Assembly: GCF_028464065.1 (NCBI RefSeq)
Contig: NZ_CP116808.1
Span: 1,939,501 to 2,003,500, forward strand
Length of the DNA: 64,000 nucleotides
Origin: Saprospira sp. CCB-QB6
GTDB lineage: Bacteria; Bacteroidota; Bacteroidia; Chitinophagales; Saprospiraceae
Direction of reading: 5' to 3'
Of the stretch, positions 1 through 6,541 are shown one piece after another (within the stretch, counting starts at the first letter, position 1; every line of letters begins with the position of its first letter). The translations under genes were made by a program, and so were the position numbers. The notes below the pieces were generated by a model. That model made no database searches and was not told the origin of the DNA. It saw only the letters and a program-made list of their open reading frames with translations.

Positions 1-106
1 CAAAAAGAAATAAAAGTTTTTGCGGGCAGGCTTGCGGCTTTTACTGGAAAAACTTAACTTTATCGTATACTTTAGATTTTCACTTGGCTATAAATACAAA
101 AATAAG

Positions 107-1222
107 ATGGCAACAAAAAAAGATGCTGCAGCCCTAGAGGGCAAGAAAAAGGCCCTACAGGCTACCTTAGATCGCTTGACAAAGACCTATGGTAAAGGGA
201 GTGTAATGAAGTTGGGCGATGCTCCTATGGTAGAAGTAGAAGCAATTTCTACTGGTTCAATTGGTTTGGATGTCGCTTTGGGCACCAATGGTTTTGCCAA
301 AGGGCGTATTGTAGAGATTTATGGACCAGAATCTTCTGGTAAAACGACTATTGCCATTCATGCCATTGCAGAATGTCAAAAGGCTGGAGGTATTGCCGCT
401 TTTGTAGATGCAGAGCATGCTTTTGATCGCTATTATGCTCAAAAATTGGGGGTAGATGTAGACGAATTGGTATTTGCTCAGCCTGATTATGGAGAGCAAG
501 CTTTGGAAATTGCCGAGAATTTGATTCGCTCTGGCGCCATTGATATTTTGGTTGTGGATTCAGTAGCTGCACTTGTTCCTCGCTCAGAGATTGAAGGCGA
601 TATGGGAGATTCTAAAATGGGTCTTCAAGCGCGCTTGATGTCTCAAGCCATGCGTAAATTGACTAGTGCCATCGGTAAAACGAATTGTTGCTGTATTTTC
701 ATCAACCAGCTGCGGGAAAAAATCGGGGTAATGTTCGGTAACCCAGAAACCACAACGGGGGGTAATGCTTTGAAATTCTACGCTTCTCAGCGTTTGGATA
801 TTCGTCGCTCTGGAGCAGCCATTAAAGACCGTGAGGGCAACGTAGTGGGTAACCACGTTAAGGTGAAGGTCGTCAAAAATAAATTGGCTCCTCCCTTCCG
901 CATTGCCCAATTTGACATCATGTATGGAGAAGGTGTTTCTAAAACAGGAGAACTAGTTGATATGGGCGCTGAATTTGACATCTTGAGCAAAAGCGGTGCT
1001 TGGTACGGCTATGGGGGGACAAAAATTGCCCAAGGCCGCGAAGCTGCCAAGCAATTTATGATGGATAATCCTGAGGTAGCCCTAGAAATTGAAGAAAAAA
1101 TCAAAGCGCACCTTTTTGGTAATCCTCAAGAAGAACCAGAAGATGTAGAAGAAACTACAGCAGAAGCTGATGATGCTGAAGAAACAACAAGCAAACGCGG
1201 CCGCAAAAAAGCCGATGCTTAA
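107..1222 (+). CDS. recA: Recombinase RecA
   Basis: RecA is the DNA-dependent ATPase that forms filaments on single-stranded DNA, drives homologous strand exchange and activates the SOS response. The 371-residue product has the Walker A motif GPESSGKT at about residues 73-80, the family stretch [12 protein letters not shown], and an acidic, low-complexity C-terminal tail ending in a basic patch ([10 protein letters not shown]). The reading frame is open upstream to position 20, but the ATG at 107 gives the standard [10 protein letters not shown] start and the normal RecA length, so the 29 extra residues are rejected. No strong Shine-Dalgarno sequence is present, as is normal in this phylum. 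The 180 bases after the stop hold only a weak hairpin and no gene. Confidence 0.98.
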   Translation: MATKKDAAALEGKKKALQATLDRLTKTYGKGSVMKLGDAPMVEVEAISTGSIGLDVALGTNGFAKGRIVEIYGPESSGKTTIAIHAIAECQKAGGIAAFVDAEHAFDRYYAQKLGVDVDELVFAQPDYGEQALEIAENLIRSGAIDILVVDSVAALVPRSEIEGDMGDSKMGLQARLMSQAMRKLTSAIGKTNCCCIFINQLREKIGVMFGNPETTTGGNALKFYASQRLDIRRSGAAIKDREGNVVGNHVKVKVVKNKLAPPFRIAQFDIMYGEGVSKTGELVDMGAEFDILSKSGAWYGYGGTKIAQGREAAKQFMMDNPEVALEIEEKIKAHLFGNPQEEPEDVEETTAEADDAEETTSKRGRKKADA

Positions 1223-1400
1223 TCAAATACCCTTTTTTGTCTAAAATGCAAAGCCAGAGAATCCCTTGGCTCTCGACGCAAAGTCTGCGGTTTCTTTTTG
1301 TATTTTTAGCCAGTAGCTGCCTCTTCGCCTAGCGGAGGGGTAGTTTTTTTTTGTGGGCATATAGAAAAGCTGTACTTTCAATCAGAAAACCACAACATCA

Positions 1401-2555
1401 ATGAGAATCTTACTTTTTACTGGAAAAGGAGGCGTGGGCAAAACGAGTAGCGCTGCAGCTACCGCTTTGGCCGCTGCCGCCCAAGGATATAGAACATTAG
1501 TGGTCTCTACAGACCCCGCTCACAGCCTTTCAGATGCTTTAGACCAAGAGCTGGCTCCAGAACCCAAAGCTGTTGCCCCTAATTTATGGGCCCAGGAATT
1601 TGATGTCTATTATTCCATGAAAAAACATTGGGATAATATGCGCAACCTCATGCTGACGGTCTTTCGCTGGCGAGGGGTTAAAAATATTGTAGCTGAGGAG
1701 CTTTCTGTTTTGCCTGGAATGGAAGAAGCCTCTGCTTTTTTATGGATTGAGCAGCATTATCGCGAAGGTAAATATGATGTTCTCATTATTGACTCCGCCC
1801 CCACTGGAGAAACCTTGAGTTTACTCTCTTTACCTCAAGTTATGCAATCTTGGGTAAATAAAGCCGTTCCTAAGTTTGCTATCAAAACTGCTGGGAAGTT
1901 TTTGCGCAAAGCCTCTGGAGTTCCTTTAGATAAAGGCTTTGAAGAACTTGAAGAGCTCTTTGAAAAATTAGAGCAGGTTCAAAAAATCATGCTTAATCCC
2001 AAAATTTGCTCTATTCGGATTGTGGCCAATCCCGAGCGTATGGTCATCCAAGAAGCCAAAAGGGCTTATACTTACCTACAACTCTATGGTTATCAAGTGG
2101 ATGGAATTATAGTCAATCGAATATTGCCAGAAGAAATGGGCGCAGGAGTTTTTGCCCAATATATCAAGAGCCAAAGGCAATATATGGAAGACATTGAGGA
2201 GAGCTTTGCTCCTCTACCTATTTTTAAAGCCCCCCATTTGGGCCAAGAACTATTTGGTTTAGAACTACTAGAAAAAATGGGGCAATTGCTCTATAAAGGA
2301 GAAGATCCCTCTCAGTTTTTCTATAGTGAAAACCCTTTTGAGGTAGAAGAAAGAGGTCAATATTATTTGATTAGTATCAAACTCCCCTTTATTCAAGAAA
2401 CGGATTTCTCTGTCCAAAAATTTGGAGATGAACTGGTCCTTGACGTAAAAGGACGAAGAAAAAATATCTTTCTGCCTCGCTTTGCCAACTATCTCCAATT
2501 AGAAAAATATGCCTTTGCTGATGGGCAACTTCGTTTGTGGTTGAAAAAATCATAG
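1401..2555 (+). CDS. ArsA/GET3-type anion-transporting ATPase with C-terminal HSP20-like domain
   Basis: This is a P-loop ATPase of the ArsA/Get3 family. The deviant Walker A motif GKGGVGKT lies at residues 8-15, and the switch-like STDPAHSLSDAL follows near residues 36-47. The last 80 or so residues (from about 300) look like the small beta-sandwich HSP20-like domain that many bacterial ArsA-like ATPases carry. There is no ArsB pump, ArsR regulator or second ATPase half nearby, so an arsenite role is unlikely. A client-protein or membrane-targeting role is possible but not shown. The 384-residue length matches single-domain bacterial homologues. The gene stands alone between recA and tRNA-Arg. 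Confidence 0.85.
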   Translation: MRILLFTGKGGVGKTSSAAATALAAAAQGYRTLVVSTDPAHSLSDALDQELAPEPKAVAPNLWAQEFDVYYSMKKHWDNMRNLMLTVFRWRGVKNIVAEELSVLPGMEEASAFLWIEQHYREGKYDVLIIDSAPTGETLSLLSLPQVMQSWVNKAVPKFAIKTAGKFLRKASGVPLDKGFEELEELFEKLEQVQKIMLNPKICSIRIVANPERMVIQEAKRAYTYLQLYGYQVDGIIVNRILPEEMGAGVFAQYIKSQRQYMEDIEESFAPLPIFKAPHLGQELFGLELLEKMGQLLYKGEDPSQFFYSENPFEVEERGQYYLISIKLPFIQETDFSVQKFGDELVLDVKGRRKNIFLPRFANYLQLEKYAFADGQLRLWLKKS

Positions 2556-2608
2556 AGGCAAAATTGGCAGTCTCTGCAAAATTAGCTATTTTTGTTTCCT
2601 TAGAAACA

Positions 2609-2681
2609 GCCCGCATAGCTCAACTGGAAGAGTGTCGGTTTCCGGAGCCGAAGGTTGCAGGTTCGAACCCTGCTGTGGGTA
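2609..2681 (+). tRNA. tRNA-Arg, anticodon CCG
   Basis: A full cloverleaf can be drawn. The acceptor pairs GCCCGCA with TGTGGGT (two G-U pairs), the D stem GCTC with GAGT, the anticodon stem TCGGT with GCCGA, and the T arm GCAGG-TTCGAAC-CCTGC. The anticodon loop TTCCGGA places CCG at 2642-2644, reading the arginine codon CGG. The discriminator is A at 2681 and no CCA is encoded. A strong terminator follows directly. Confidence 0.95.
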
Positions 2682-2684
2682 TTC

Positions 2685-2717
2685 GCCCAACAAACATCTT
2701 GTTTGTTGGGCTTTTTT
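2685..2717 (+). terminator. Intrinsic terminator of tRNA-Arg
   Basis: An 11-bp perfect stem (GCCCAACAAAC with GTTTGTTGGGC, loop ATCTT) is followed by six T residues, four bases after the tRNA 3' end. Confidence 0.92.
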
Positions 2718-2724
2718 ATGCCCA

Positions 2725-2757
2725 TAAAAAAGCCAGAGCCCCAAAGGGGCTCCAGCT
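2725..2757 (-). terminator. Intrinsic terminator of the cysteine operon
   Basis: The stem GAGCCCC-AAA-GGGGCTC is extended by AGC/GCT beyond a small internal loop. On the minus strand it is followed by a T tract. It lies just beyond the end of the moeZ-like gene and faces the tRNA terminator. Confidence 0.85.
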
Positions 2758-2783
2758 CATCTAAAAAGCATACAGACAGTTCT

Positions 2784-3935
2784 TTAATAAGTGGCGAGTT
2801 CTTGGTCCACTTCATTGGCATAGGCTAAAATTCCTCCCTCTAAATTGAGTAAGTTGGTATAACCATATTGCGCTTGCAATAACTCAATCACATCAGCACT
2901 TCGCTTTCCAGAACGACAATGTACTACGACATTTCCCGTTTTTGGAATTTGATCCAAATGCTGCTCTACCTCTCCTTTGGGGATCAATATTCCCCCTATA
3001 TCTACAATTTCTTGCTCATAAGGCTCTCGCACATCTATCAGCACAAAAGGCGTTTTCGCTTCTTGCCATTGCTTTAATTCCTGTACACTAATAGCGGGTA
3101 CTGCAGCTGCAGGCTGTTCTTCCTTGGCCTCCAAAACACCACAAAACTGCTCATAATCAATTAGTTCTGTAATTTCTGGCGTATTTGGATTTTTCCGAAT
3201 CTTCAAGGTTCTATGGCTAAAGGTCAGTGCATCAAAGAGATAGAGACGGCCCACCAAAGGCTCTCCTACCCCAGTAATCACTTTAATTACCTCAAGCGCT
3301 TGCAAAGACCCAATAATGCCAGGCAAAACGCCCAAAACACCTCCTTCGGCACAAGAAGGCACTAAACCTGGAGGGGGTGGTGAAGGAAAAAGATCCCGAT
3401 AATGAGGACCAAAATTGCCTGCCTCATCCTTATAGTTGAAGACCGAAACCTGTCCATCAAAGCGATAGATAGAGGCATACACATTTGTTTTGCCTAAAAT
3501 CACACAAGCATCATTCACTAAGTAGCGAGTCGGAAAATTATCGGTCCCATCAGCAACCAAATCATAGTCCTTAATGATGTCTAAAGCATTATCAGAACTT
3601 AAAAACTCATTGTAAACAGCTACCTCAATATGTGGATTTAAAGCCTGTATCCGCTCTTTAGCCGCTTCAGCTTTTAGTTTACCAATACTTTCGGTCCCAA
3701 ATAATACTTGCCGCTGCAAATTGCTATCATCTACTCGATCATAATCGACAATGCCAATATGGCCCACTCCTGCAGCAGCCAAATAGAGTAAAAGAGGACT
3801 GCCCAAACCACCAGATCCAACAACTAAGACCTTAGCCGCTTTTAGCTTTCGCTGCCCTTCAATATTAAACTCTGGAATAATAATATGTCGGCTGTAGCGC
3901 TCTAACTCAGCCTTTGAAAATTCAATATTAGCCAT
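2784..3935 (-). CDS. moeZ: ThiF/MoeB-type sulfur-carrier adenylyltransferase with rhodanese domain (MoeZ-like)
   Basis: Predicted to adenylate the C-terminal glycine of the neighbouring carrier protein and then transfer sulfur to it as a thiocarboxylate. The N-terminal E1-like domain has the nucleotide loop GSGGLGSP (about residues 41-48), DYDRVDDSNLQRQ, GTDNFPTR, and the conserved VPSCAEGGVLG cysteine segment. The C-terminal rhodanese domain (about 285-383) has the persulfide loop HCRSGKRS with Cys340. The two CxxC pairs that bind structural zinc in most MoeB/MoeZ proteins are absent: the usual CYRC region reads GPHYRDLFP, and the second region reads KNPNTPEITELID. It is the last gene of the operon, starting 9 bases after the carrier gene ends. 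The order and domain fusion match mycobacterial MoeZ. Confidence 0.9.
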   Translation of the reverse strand: MANIEFSKAELERYSRHIIIPEFNIEGQRKLKAAKVLVVGSGGLGSPLLLYLAAAGVGHIGIVDYDRVDDSNLQRQVLFGTESIGKLKAEAAKERIQALNPHIEVAVYNEFLSSDNALDIIKDYDLVADGTDNFPTRYLVNDACVILGKTNVYASIYRFDGQVSVFNYKDEAGNFGPHYRDLFPSPPPPGLVPSCAEGGVLGVLPGIIGSLQALEVIKVITGVGEPLVGRLYLFDALTFSHRTLKIRKNPNTPEITELIDYEQFCGVLEAKEEQPAAAVPAISVQELKQWQEAKTPFVLIDVREPYEQEIVDIGGILIPKGEVEQHLDQIPKTGNVVVHCRSGKRSADVIELLQAQYGYTNLLNLEGGILAYANEVDQELATY

Positions 3936-3944
3936 CTTGATTGT

Positions 3945-4226
3945 TTAAAGTTCAACCCCACCAGCAATGGCAGGAATAATACTCAATGTGCTATCTGCTT
4001 GTACAGCTGTATTAGGACCATCTAGGGCCAGAATATCCTCATCTTCCAAAAAGATGCGAACGAAGGCCCGAATATTCCCCTCCTGATCCAACAAATGCTG
4101 TTTTAAAGCAGGATAAAGATCAATTAAACGATCTACCGCAGCTTGTACTGTGGCCCCATCAACCTTGATGCTCGCCTGCTGGTCTGTGAATTTGCGTAAT
4201 GGTGTGGGAATGATTAGTGTCGCCAT
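3945..4226 (-). CDS. cysO: CysO-type (MoaD/ThiS-fold) sulfur-carrier protein with blocked C-terminus
   Basis: A 93-residue ubiquitin-fold sulfur carrier related to CysO, MoaD and ThiS. In the known pathway the thiocarboxylate at the terminal Gly-Gly donates sulfur to a PLP-bound aminoacrylate on CysM. The protein ends in GGVEL, so three residues (Val-Glu-Leu) follow the di-glycine and would have to be removed before activation. A JAMM peptidase does this for QbsE and HcyS-type carriers, and such a peptidase is encoded directly upstream. The gene sits 28 bases after mec and 9 bases before the adenylyltransferase, on the same strand. Genome context (CysM and Mec) favours cysteine synthesis over thiamine or molybdopterin, for which no genes are seen here. 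Confidence 0.9.
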   Translation of the reverse strand: MATLIIPTPLRKFTDQQASIKVDGATVQAAVDRLIDLYPALKQHLLDQEGNIRAFVRIFLEDEDILALDGPNTAVQADSTLSIIPAIAGGVEL

Positions 4227-4254
4227 AATATTTTGATTTAATTTGATGATGCTA

Positions 4255-4722
4255 TTAGATCAGTTCTTTTTTAGGTATTGCTTCTAAATTGTTGCGCTTG
4301 ACTTCCTCCGCCTCAAACTCGCCCCGCTCTTCATTCAAACGCCAAGAGCTAAGCTCTGCCGCCTCTCCATTTTGTACCGACAAAATGATATAGGAGAAAT
4401 AAGGCACAGCCTGCTTTAAATCATGTATAGAGGGAATTGCGGGATGATTCGGATGAGAATGATAAATCCCCAAAAGATTTAATCCCAATTCCAAGGCCTT
4501 TCTTTCAGCCTTCATATAATCCAAAGGAGAAATTTCAAAACGCCGTCTTTGGTCCCCTTCCTTACTGTTTATCACAGCCTCAGCTAATAATACATGCCGC
4601 AATTGGCCATCTTCTTCTTCTGTTCCATAAAAGAATCCACAGCCTTCATTCGGAAAATCTGCTTCTAGTTGTTGCAGTATATATTGCTCTGCCTCAGGGG
4701 CTAAACTCAATTGATAAGACAT
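4255..4722 (-). CDS. mec: Mec-type JAMM/M67 zinc metallopeptidase
   Basis: A 155-residue JAMM (MPN+) peptidase. The metal and catalytic set is complete: Glu26 in FPNEGCGF, then His88, His90, Ser98 and Asp101 in the motif HSHPNHPAIPSIHD. In Mycobacterium, Mec cleaves the CysO-cysteine adduct to release cysteine and regenerate the carrier. In other systems JAMM proteins also trim residues beyond the carrier di-glycine. Both activities would be needed here because the carrier ends in GGVEL. It lies 11 bases after cysM and 28 bases before cysO in the same operon. Confidence 0.92.
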   Translation of the reverse strand: MSYQLSLAPEAEQYILQQLEADFPNEGCGFFYGTEEEDGQLRHVLLAEAVINSKEGDQRRRFEISPLDYMKAERKALELGLNLLGIYHSHPNHPAIPSIHDLKQAVPYFSYIILSVQNGEAAELSSWRLNEERGEFEAEEVKRNNLEAIPKKELI

Positions 4723-4733
4723 AATAAGCGATT

Positions 4734-5675
4734 TTAATATGGAAAAATTTGTTCGATGACTTCCCCGTACTTGTCCGCACTATCAGGCAAAAGGGTCACA
4801 ATATGCGCCTCTTGCTCAGGGGGAAGTTCCTGCGCCCAGAGATAAGCACCCAAAACATTAGCCGCAGCAGAGGGACTCACCAACAGCCCTTCTTCTTTGG
4901 CCAACCTTCTCAACATATCATAAGCCTGAAAACTATCAATAGCCAACTCCTTATGAGCCAAACTATCATCATAAATAGGCGGAATATGTGCCGTTGGCAA
5001 GTGCTTCCACCCTTCCAAACCATGTAAAGCCCCATCTGGTTGTAAACTAGCCAACTGAATATTTGGATTTTTCTCTTTTAATCCTCTTGAGTTGCCTACA
5101 AAACTCCCTGTTGTCCCCAATGCAGTAACAAAATGAGTGATTTTTCCAGCCGTTTGCTCCCAAATTTCTTGACTGGTCCCTTTATAATGCGCCTGCCAGT
5201 TGGCGGGATTGCTATACTGATCGGCATAATAATATTTATCTGGCTCGGCTAAAGCAAGCGCTTTGGCCTTTTCCTGGGCCTCATCAGTCCCCCCAAAAGG
5301 AGAACTAAAAATGAGGTTTGTCCCTAATGCTCTCAAAATTCGCTTCCGCTCTACCGAGGCATTTTCAGGCAAAATAATGGTTAAGGGAATCCCCAATGCC
5401 GCCGCAATATGCGCATAAGCAATGGCTGTATTCCCACTACTGGCATCCAAAAGATGCTTTCCTTGGCCCAATTCGCCCCGCTCTATGGCCGTTTTGATGA
5501 TGTTATAAGCGGCCCGCGTCTTCACGCTTCCCCCCAATTGATGCCATTCTAATTTGGCATAAATATGAATATTTGGAGAAGGGCTCAAACTTTTGAGCTC
5601 CACCAAGGGCGTATGCCCCACTAAACCTTCCACGGCCTCAAGCGCTTCTTGATATTTTTTAATCGTTGCTGGCAT
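4734..5675 (-). CDS. cysM: Cysteine synthase, CysM type (PLP-dependent)
   Basis: A 313-residue fold-type II PLP enzyme of the cysteine synthase family. The PLP lysine is Lys52 in LGGSVKTRAA, the substrate loop SSGNTA is at 79-84, the phosphate-binding GTTGS appears mid-protein, and the C-terminal PDSADKYGE resembles the cofactor-ring serine motif. The SVKTR form differs from the usual SVKDR. The LHGLEGWKHL stretch is typical of CysM-like rather than CysK-like enzymes. It is the first structural gene of a four-gene operon with mec, cysO and moeZ, so its sulfur donor is probably the CysO thiocarboxylate. Whether the amino-acid substrate is O-phosphoserine or O-acetylserine cannot be read from the sequence. 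A long leader with two attenuators precedes it. Confidence 0.92.
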   Translation of the reverse strand: MPATIKKYQEALEAVEGLVGHTPLVELKSLSPSPNIHIYAKLEWHQLGGSVKTRAAYNIIKTAIERGELGQGKHLLDASSGNTAIAYAHIAAALGIPLTIILPENASVERKRILRALGTNLIFSSPFGGTDEAQEKAKALALAEPDKYYYADQYSNPANWQAHYKGTSQEIWEQTAGKITHFVTALGTTGSFVGNSRGLKEKNPNIQLASLQPDGALHGLEGWKHLPTAHIPPIYDDSLAHKELAIDSFQAYDMLRRLAKEEGLLVSPSAAANVLGAYLWAQELPPEQEAHIVTLLPDSADKYGEVIEQIFPY

Positions 5676-5710
5676 ATTAGAACTCTATGTTTTTTATTTT
5701 TTGATTGTTT

Positions 5711-5859
5711 TGGGGCTGCCCCGCCCTACGGGCGGGTCGGGCTGTGTCGCAGCTCGCTATTCGCTCGGCCCTTCGCAAAATTTCGCTACGCTCATTTTGC
5801 TCGGTCTGGCCCTGCGGGCCACTGCTGTCCATCCCTCAGCCAAGGGCCTTCGGCCCTTC
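5711..5859 (+). repeat. GC-rich structured repeat, copy R1 (type B ends)
   Basis: The head GGGGCTGCCCC and tail CCTCAGCC can pair as GGCTG/CAGCC. Inside are the core GCAGCTCGCT, the linker GCTCGGCCC, a variable hairpin GCAAAAT/ATTTTGC and GGTCTGGCC. It lies inside the long untranslated leader of the cysteine operon, antisense to cysM. Confidence 0.85.
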
Positions 5860-5865
5860 TGGACC

Positions 5866-5907
5866 AAAAAAAAAGCTCAGCTTCTTTTAAGCAAAAGAAG
5901 CTGAGCT
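5866..5907 (-). terminator. Attenuator terminator 2 of the cysteine operon leader
   Basis: On the minus strand a 15-bp perfect stem, AGCTCAGCTTCTTTT paired with AAAAGAAGCTGAGCT around the loop GCTT, is followed by a run of nine T residues. It begins 27 bases after the stop codon of the second cysteine leader ORF and lies 190 bases before cysM, on the sense strand of the operon. Confidence 0.92.
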
Positions 5908-5984
5908 GAACAAATAATGTAGATCGACAAAAACCTATAAGCTACATATATTGTCTAGCACCTCTTTTTGCCCAAGCAAAAGAG
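5891..5984 (-). promoter_or_regulatory. Antiterminator arms of attenuator 2
   Basis: Region 1 (CTCTTTTGC, 5984-5976) starts directly after the Cys codons and pairs with region 2 (GCAAAAAGAG, 5971-5962) with one bulge. Region 2 can instead pair with CTTCTTTTGC (5900-5891), the 5' arm and loop of the terminator, matching 9 of 10 positions with one G-U. A ribosome stalled on the Cys run would cover region 1 and favour the 2:3 antiterminator, as in trp attenuation. Confidence 0.75.
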
Positions 5985-6024
5985 AACAACAACAACAGCA
6001 AATAGAAAAATTATTGGTCTGCAT
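5935..6024 (-). CDS. Cysteine leader peptide 2 (29 residues, five consecutive Cys codons)
   Basis: ATG at 6024, TAG at 5935. The 29-residue product begins MQTNNFSI and has Cys9-Cys13 in a row plus Cys27. The Cys run is followed within a few bases by a hairpin and, after the stop, by an intrinsic terminator. This is the layout of an amino-acid leader peptide: ribosome stalling at the Cys codons when Cys-tRNA is scarce would alter folding of the downstream RNA. The four downstream genes make cysteine, so the codon run matches the end product. No secretion or modification genes nearby support a bacteriocin or RiPP role. Being a leader is inference; the ORF and codons are directly visible. Confidence 0.82.
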   Translation of the reverse strand: MQTNNFSICCCCCSLLLGQKEVLDNICSL

Positions 6025-6040
6025 AAGATTAGATTCTAGA

Positions 6041-6083
6041 AAAAAGAAAAAGCCTTTTTGAGAGAACATCTCAAAAAGGCTTT
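6041..6083 (-). terminator. Attenuator terminator 1 of the cysteine operon leader
   Basis: A 15-bp perfect stem (AAAGCCTTTTTGAGA with TCTCAAAAAGGCTTT, loop TGTTC on the minus strand) is followed by TTTTTCTTTTTT. It lies 45 bases after the stop of leader ORF 1 and 17 bases before the start of leader ORF 2, with no promoter-like -7 box in between. Confidence 0.92.
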
Positions 6084-6153
6084 AGTTATGTAAAACATCA
6101 GATTTTAACTCTTTATTCATACATAGCTTTAGCACTGAGATGCTCGAGGAGCA
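6064..6153 (-). promoter_or_regulatory. Antiterminator arms of attenuator 1
   Basis: Region 1 TGCTC (6153-6149) lies just after the Cys run and pairs with GAGCA (6145-6141), loop CTC. Region 2 GAGCATCTCA (6145-6136) can instead pair at all ten positions (one G-U) with TGAGATGTTC (6073-6064), which is the upper 5' arm and loop of terminator 1. Stalling on the Cys codons would mask region 1 and free region 2 to block the terminator. Confidence 0.78.
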
Positions 6154-6215
6154 AAACAGGGACAGCAGCAACAACAGCATGAATTCGACTTAAATATGTT
6201 TTCTGTTTTTGTCAT
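6129..6215 (-). CDS. Cysteine leader peptide 1 (28 residues, six consecutive Cys codons)
   Basis: ATG at 6215, TAA at 6129. The 28-residue product begins MTKTENIFKSNS and has Cys13-Cys18 in a row, then Pro19, Cys20 and a terminal Cys28, giving eight cysteines in 28 residues. A Bacteroidota-type promoter ends 33 bases upstream of the ATG, so this is the first ORF of the transcript. A terminator follows 45 bases after the stop. It is very probably the sensor peptide of a cysteine attenuator controlling leader 2 and the cysM-mec-cysO-moeZ genes. A stand-alone metal-binding micropeptide is the main alternative, but the matched antiterminator pairing argues against it. Confidence 0.85.
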   Translation of the reverse strand: MTKTENIFKSNSCCCCCCPCFAPRASQC

Positions 6216-6247
6216 AGTTTAAAATTCAGGATAAATTTCGATGTTTC

Positions 6248-6278
6248 CAAATTTAGTCCCGCCTTTTTTGATGGCAAA
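6248..6278 (-). promoter_or_regulatory. Promoter of the cysteine operon leader
   Basis: A -33 TTTG (6278-6275) and a perfect -7 TAAATTTG (6255-6248) are separated by 19 bases, matching the Bacteroidota sigma-ABfr consensus TTTG-N19-TAnnTTTG. Transcription would start near 6241, about 26 bases before leader ORF 1. Confidence 0.85.
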
Positions 6279-6401
6279 AAGCTTAAAAACAGCTTTTTTA
6301 CTGGCACCTGAGAATCGCACAGAAAAATCATCCTGAGTAGTCGACAAGGACCGTTAAATTCTCAGCGCTTACAAAAAAGTGGTTTTCACTCCATTTTTGG
6401 A

Positions 6402-6438
6402 CAAAAAAAAGAGAACTCCATAATTGTGGAGCTCTCTT
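6402..6438 (-). terminator. Terminator downstream of mtnB
   Basis: The stem AGAGA-CTCCA / TGGAG-TCTCT has one A/C mismatch and the loop TAATTG. T-rich tracts lie on both sides (eight A residues to the left on the plus strand), so it can act in both directions. It ends minus-strand transcription from mtnB before the cysteine-leader promoter. Confidence 0.75.
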
Positions 6439-6469
6439 TTTTTCCACTAAAAATTGTGGAGCATCAAAT

Positions 6470-6485
6470 TGTTCCACGTGGAACA
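6470..6485. other. parS-like site 1
   Basis: The perfect 16-bp palindrome TGTTCCACGTGGAACA matches the chromosomal ParB-binding consensus (TGTTNCACGTGNAACA). The dyad extends to 20 bp here (6468-6487). Confidence 0.85.
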
Positions 6486-6525
6486 ATGAAAAACTACAAT
6501 TCAGTTTGTGGAAATGAAAACCAAT

Positions 6526-6541
6526 TGTTCCACGTGGAACA
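6526..6541. other. parS-like site 2
   Basis: A second perfect TGTTCCACGTGGAACA, 56 bp from site 1 and directly touching the 3' end of mtnB. Confidence 0.85.

Noticed and set aside
20-106. N-terminal extension of RecA
   Set aside because: The extra 29 residues do not match RecA, and the ATG at 107 gives the canonical N-terminus.
1223-1400. Terminator after recA
   Set aside because: Only a weak five-base stem (AGCCA/TGGCT) and no adjacent T tract was found.
6129-6215. Cys-rich short ORFs as bacteriocin or RiPP precursors
   Set aside because: No leader cleavage motif, modification enzyme or exporter is nearby. The Cys run, terminator and antiterminator pairing next to a cysteine operon fit attenuation better.
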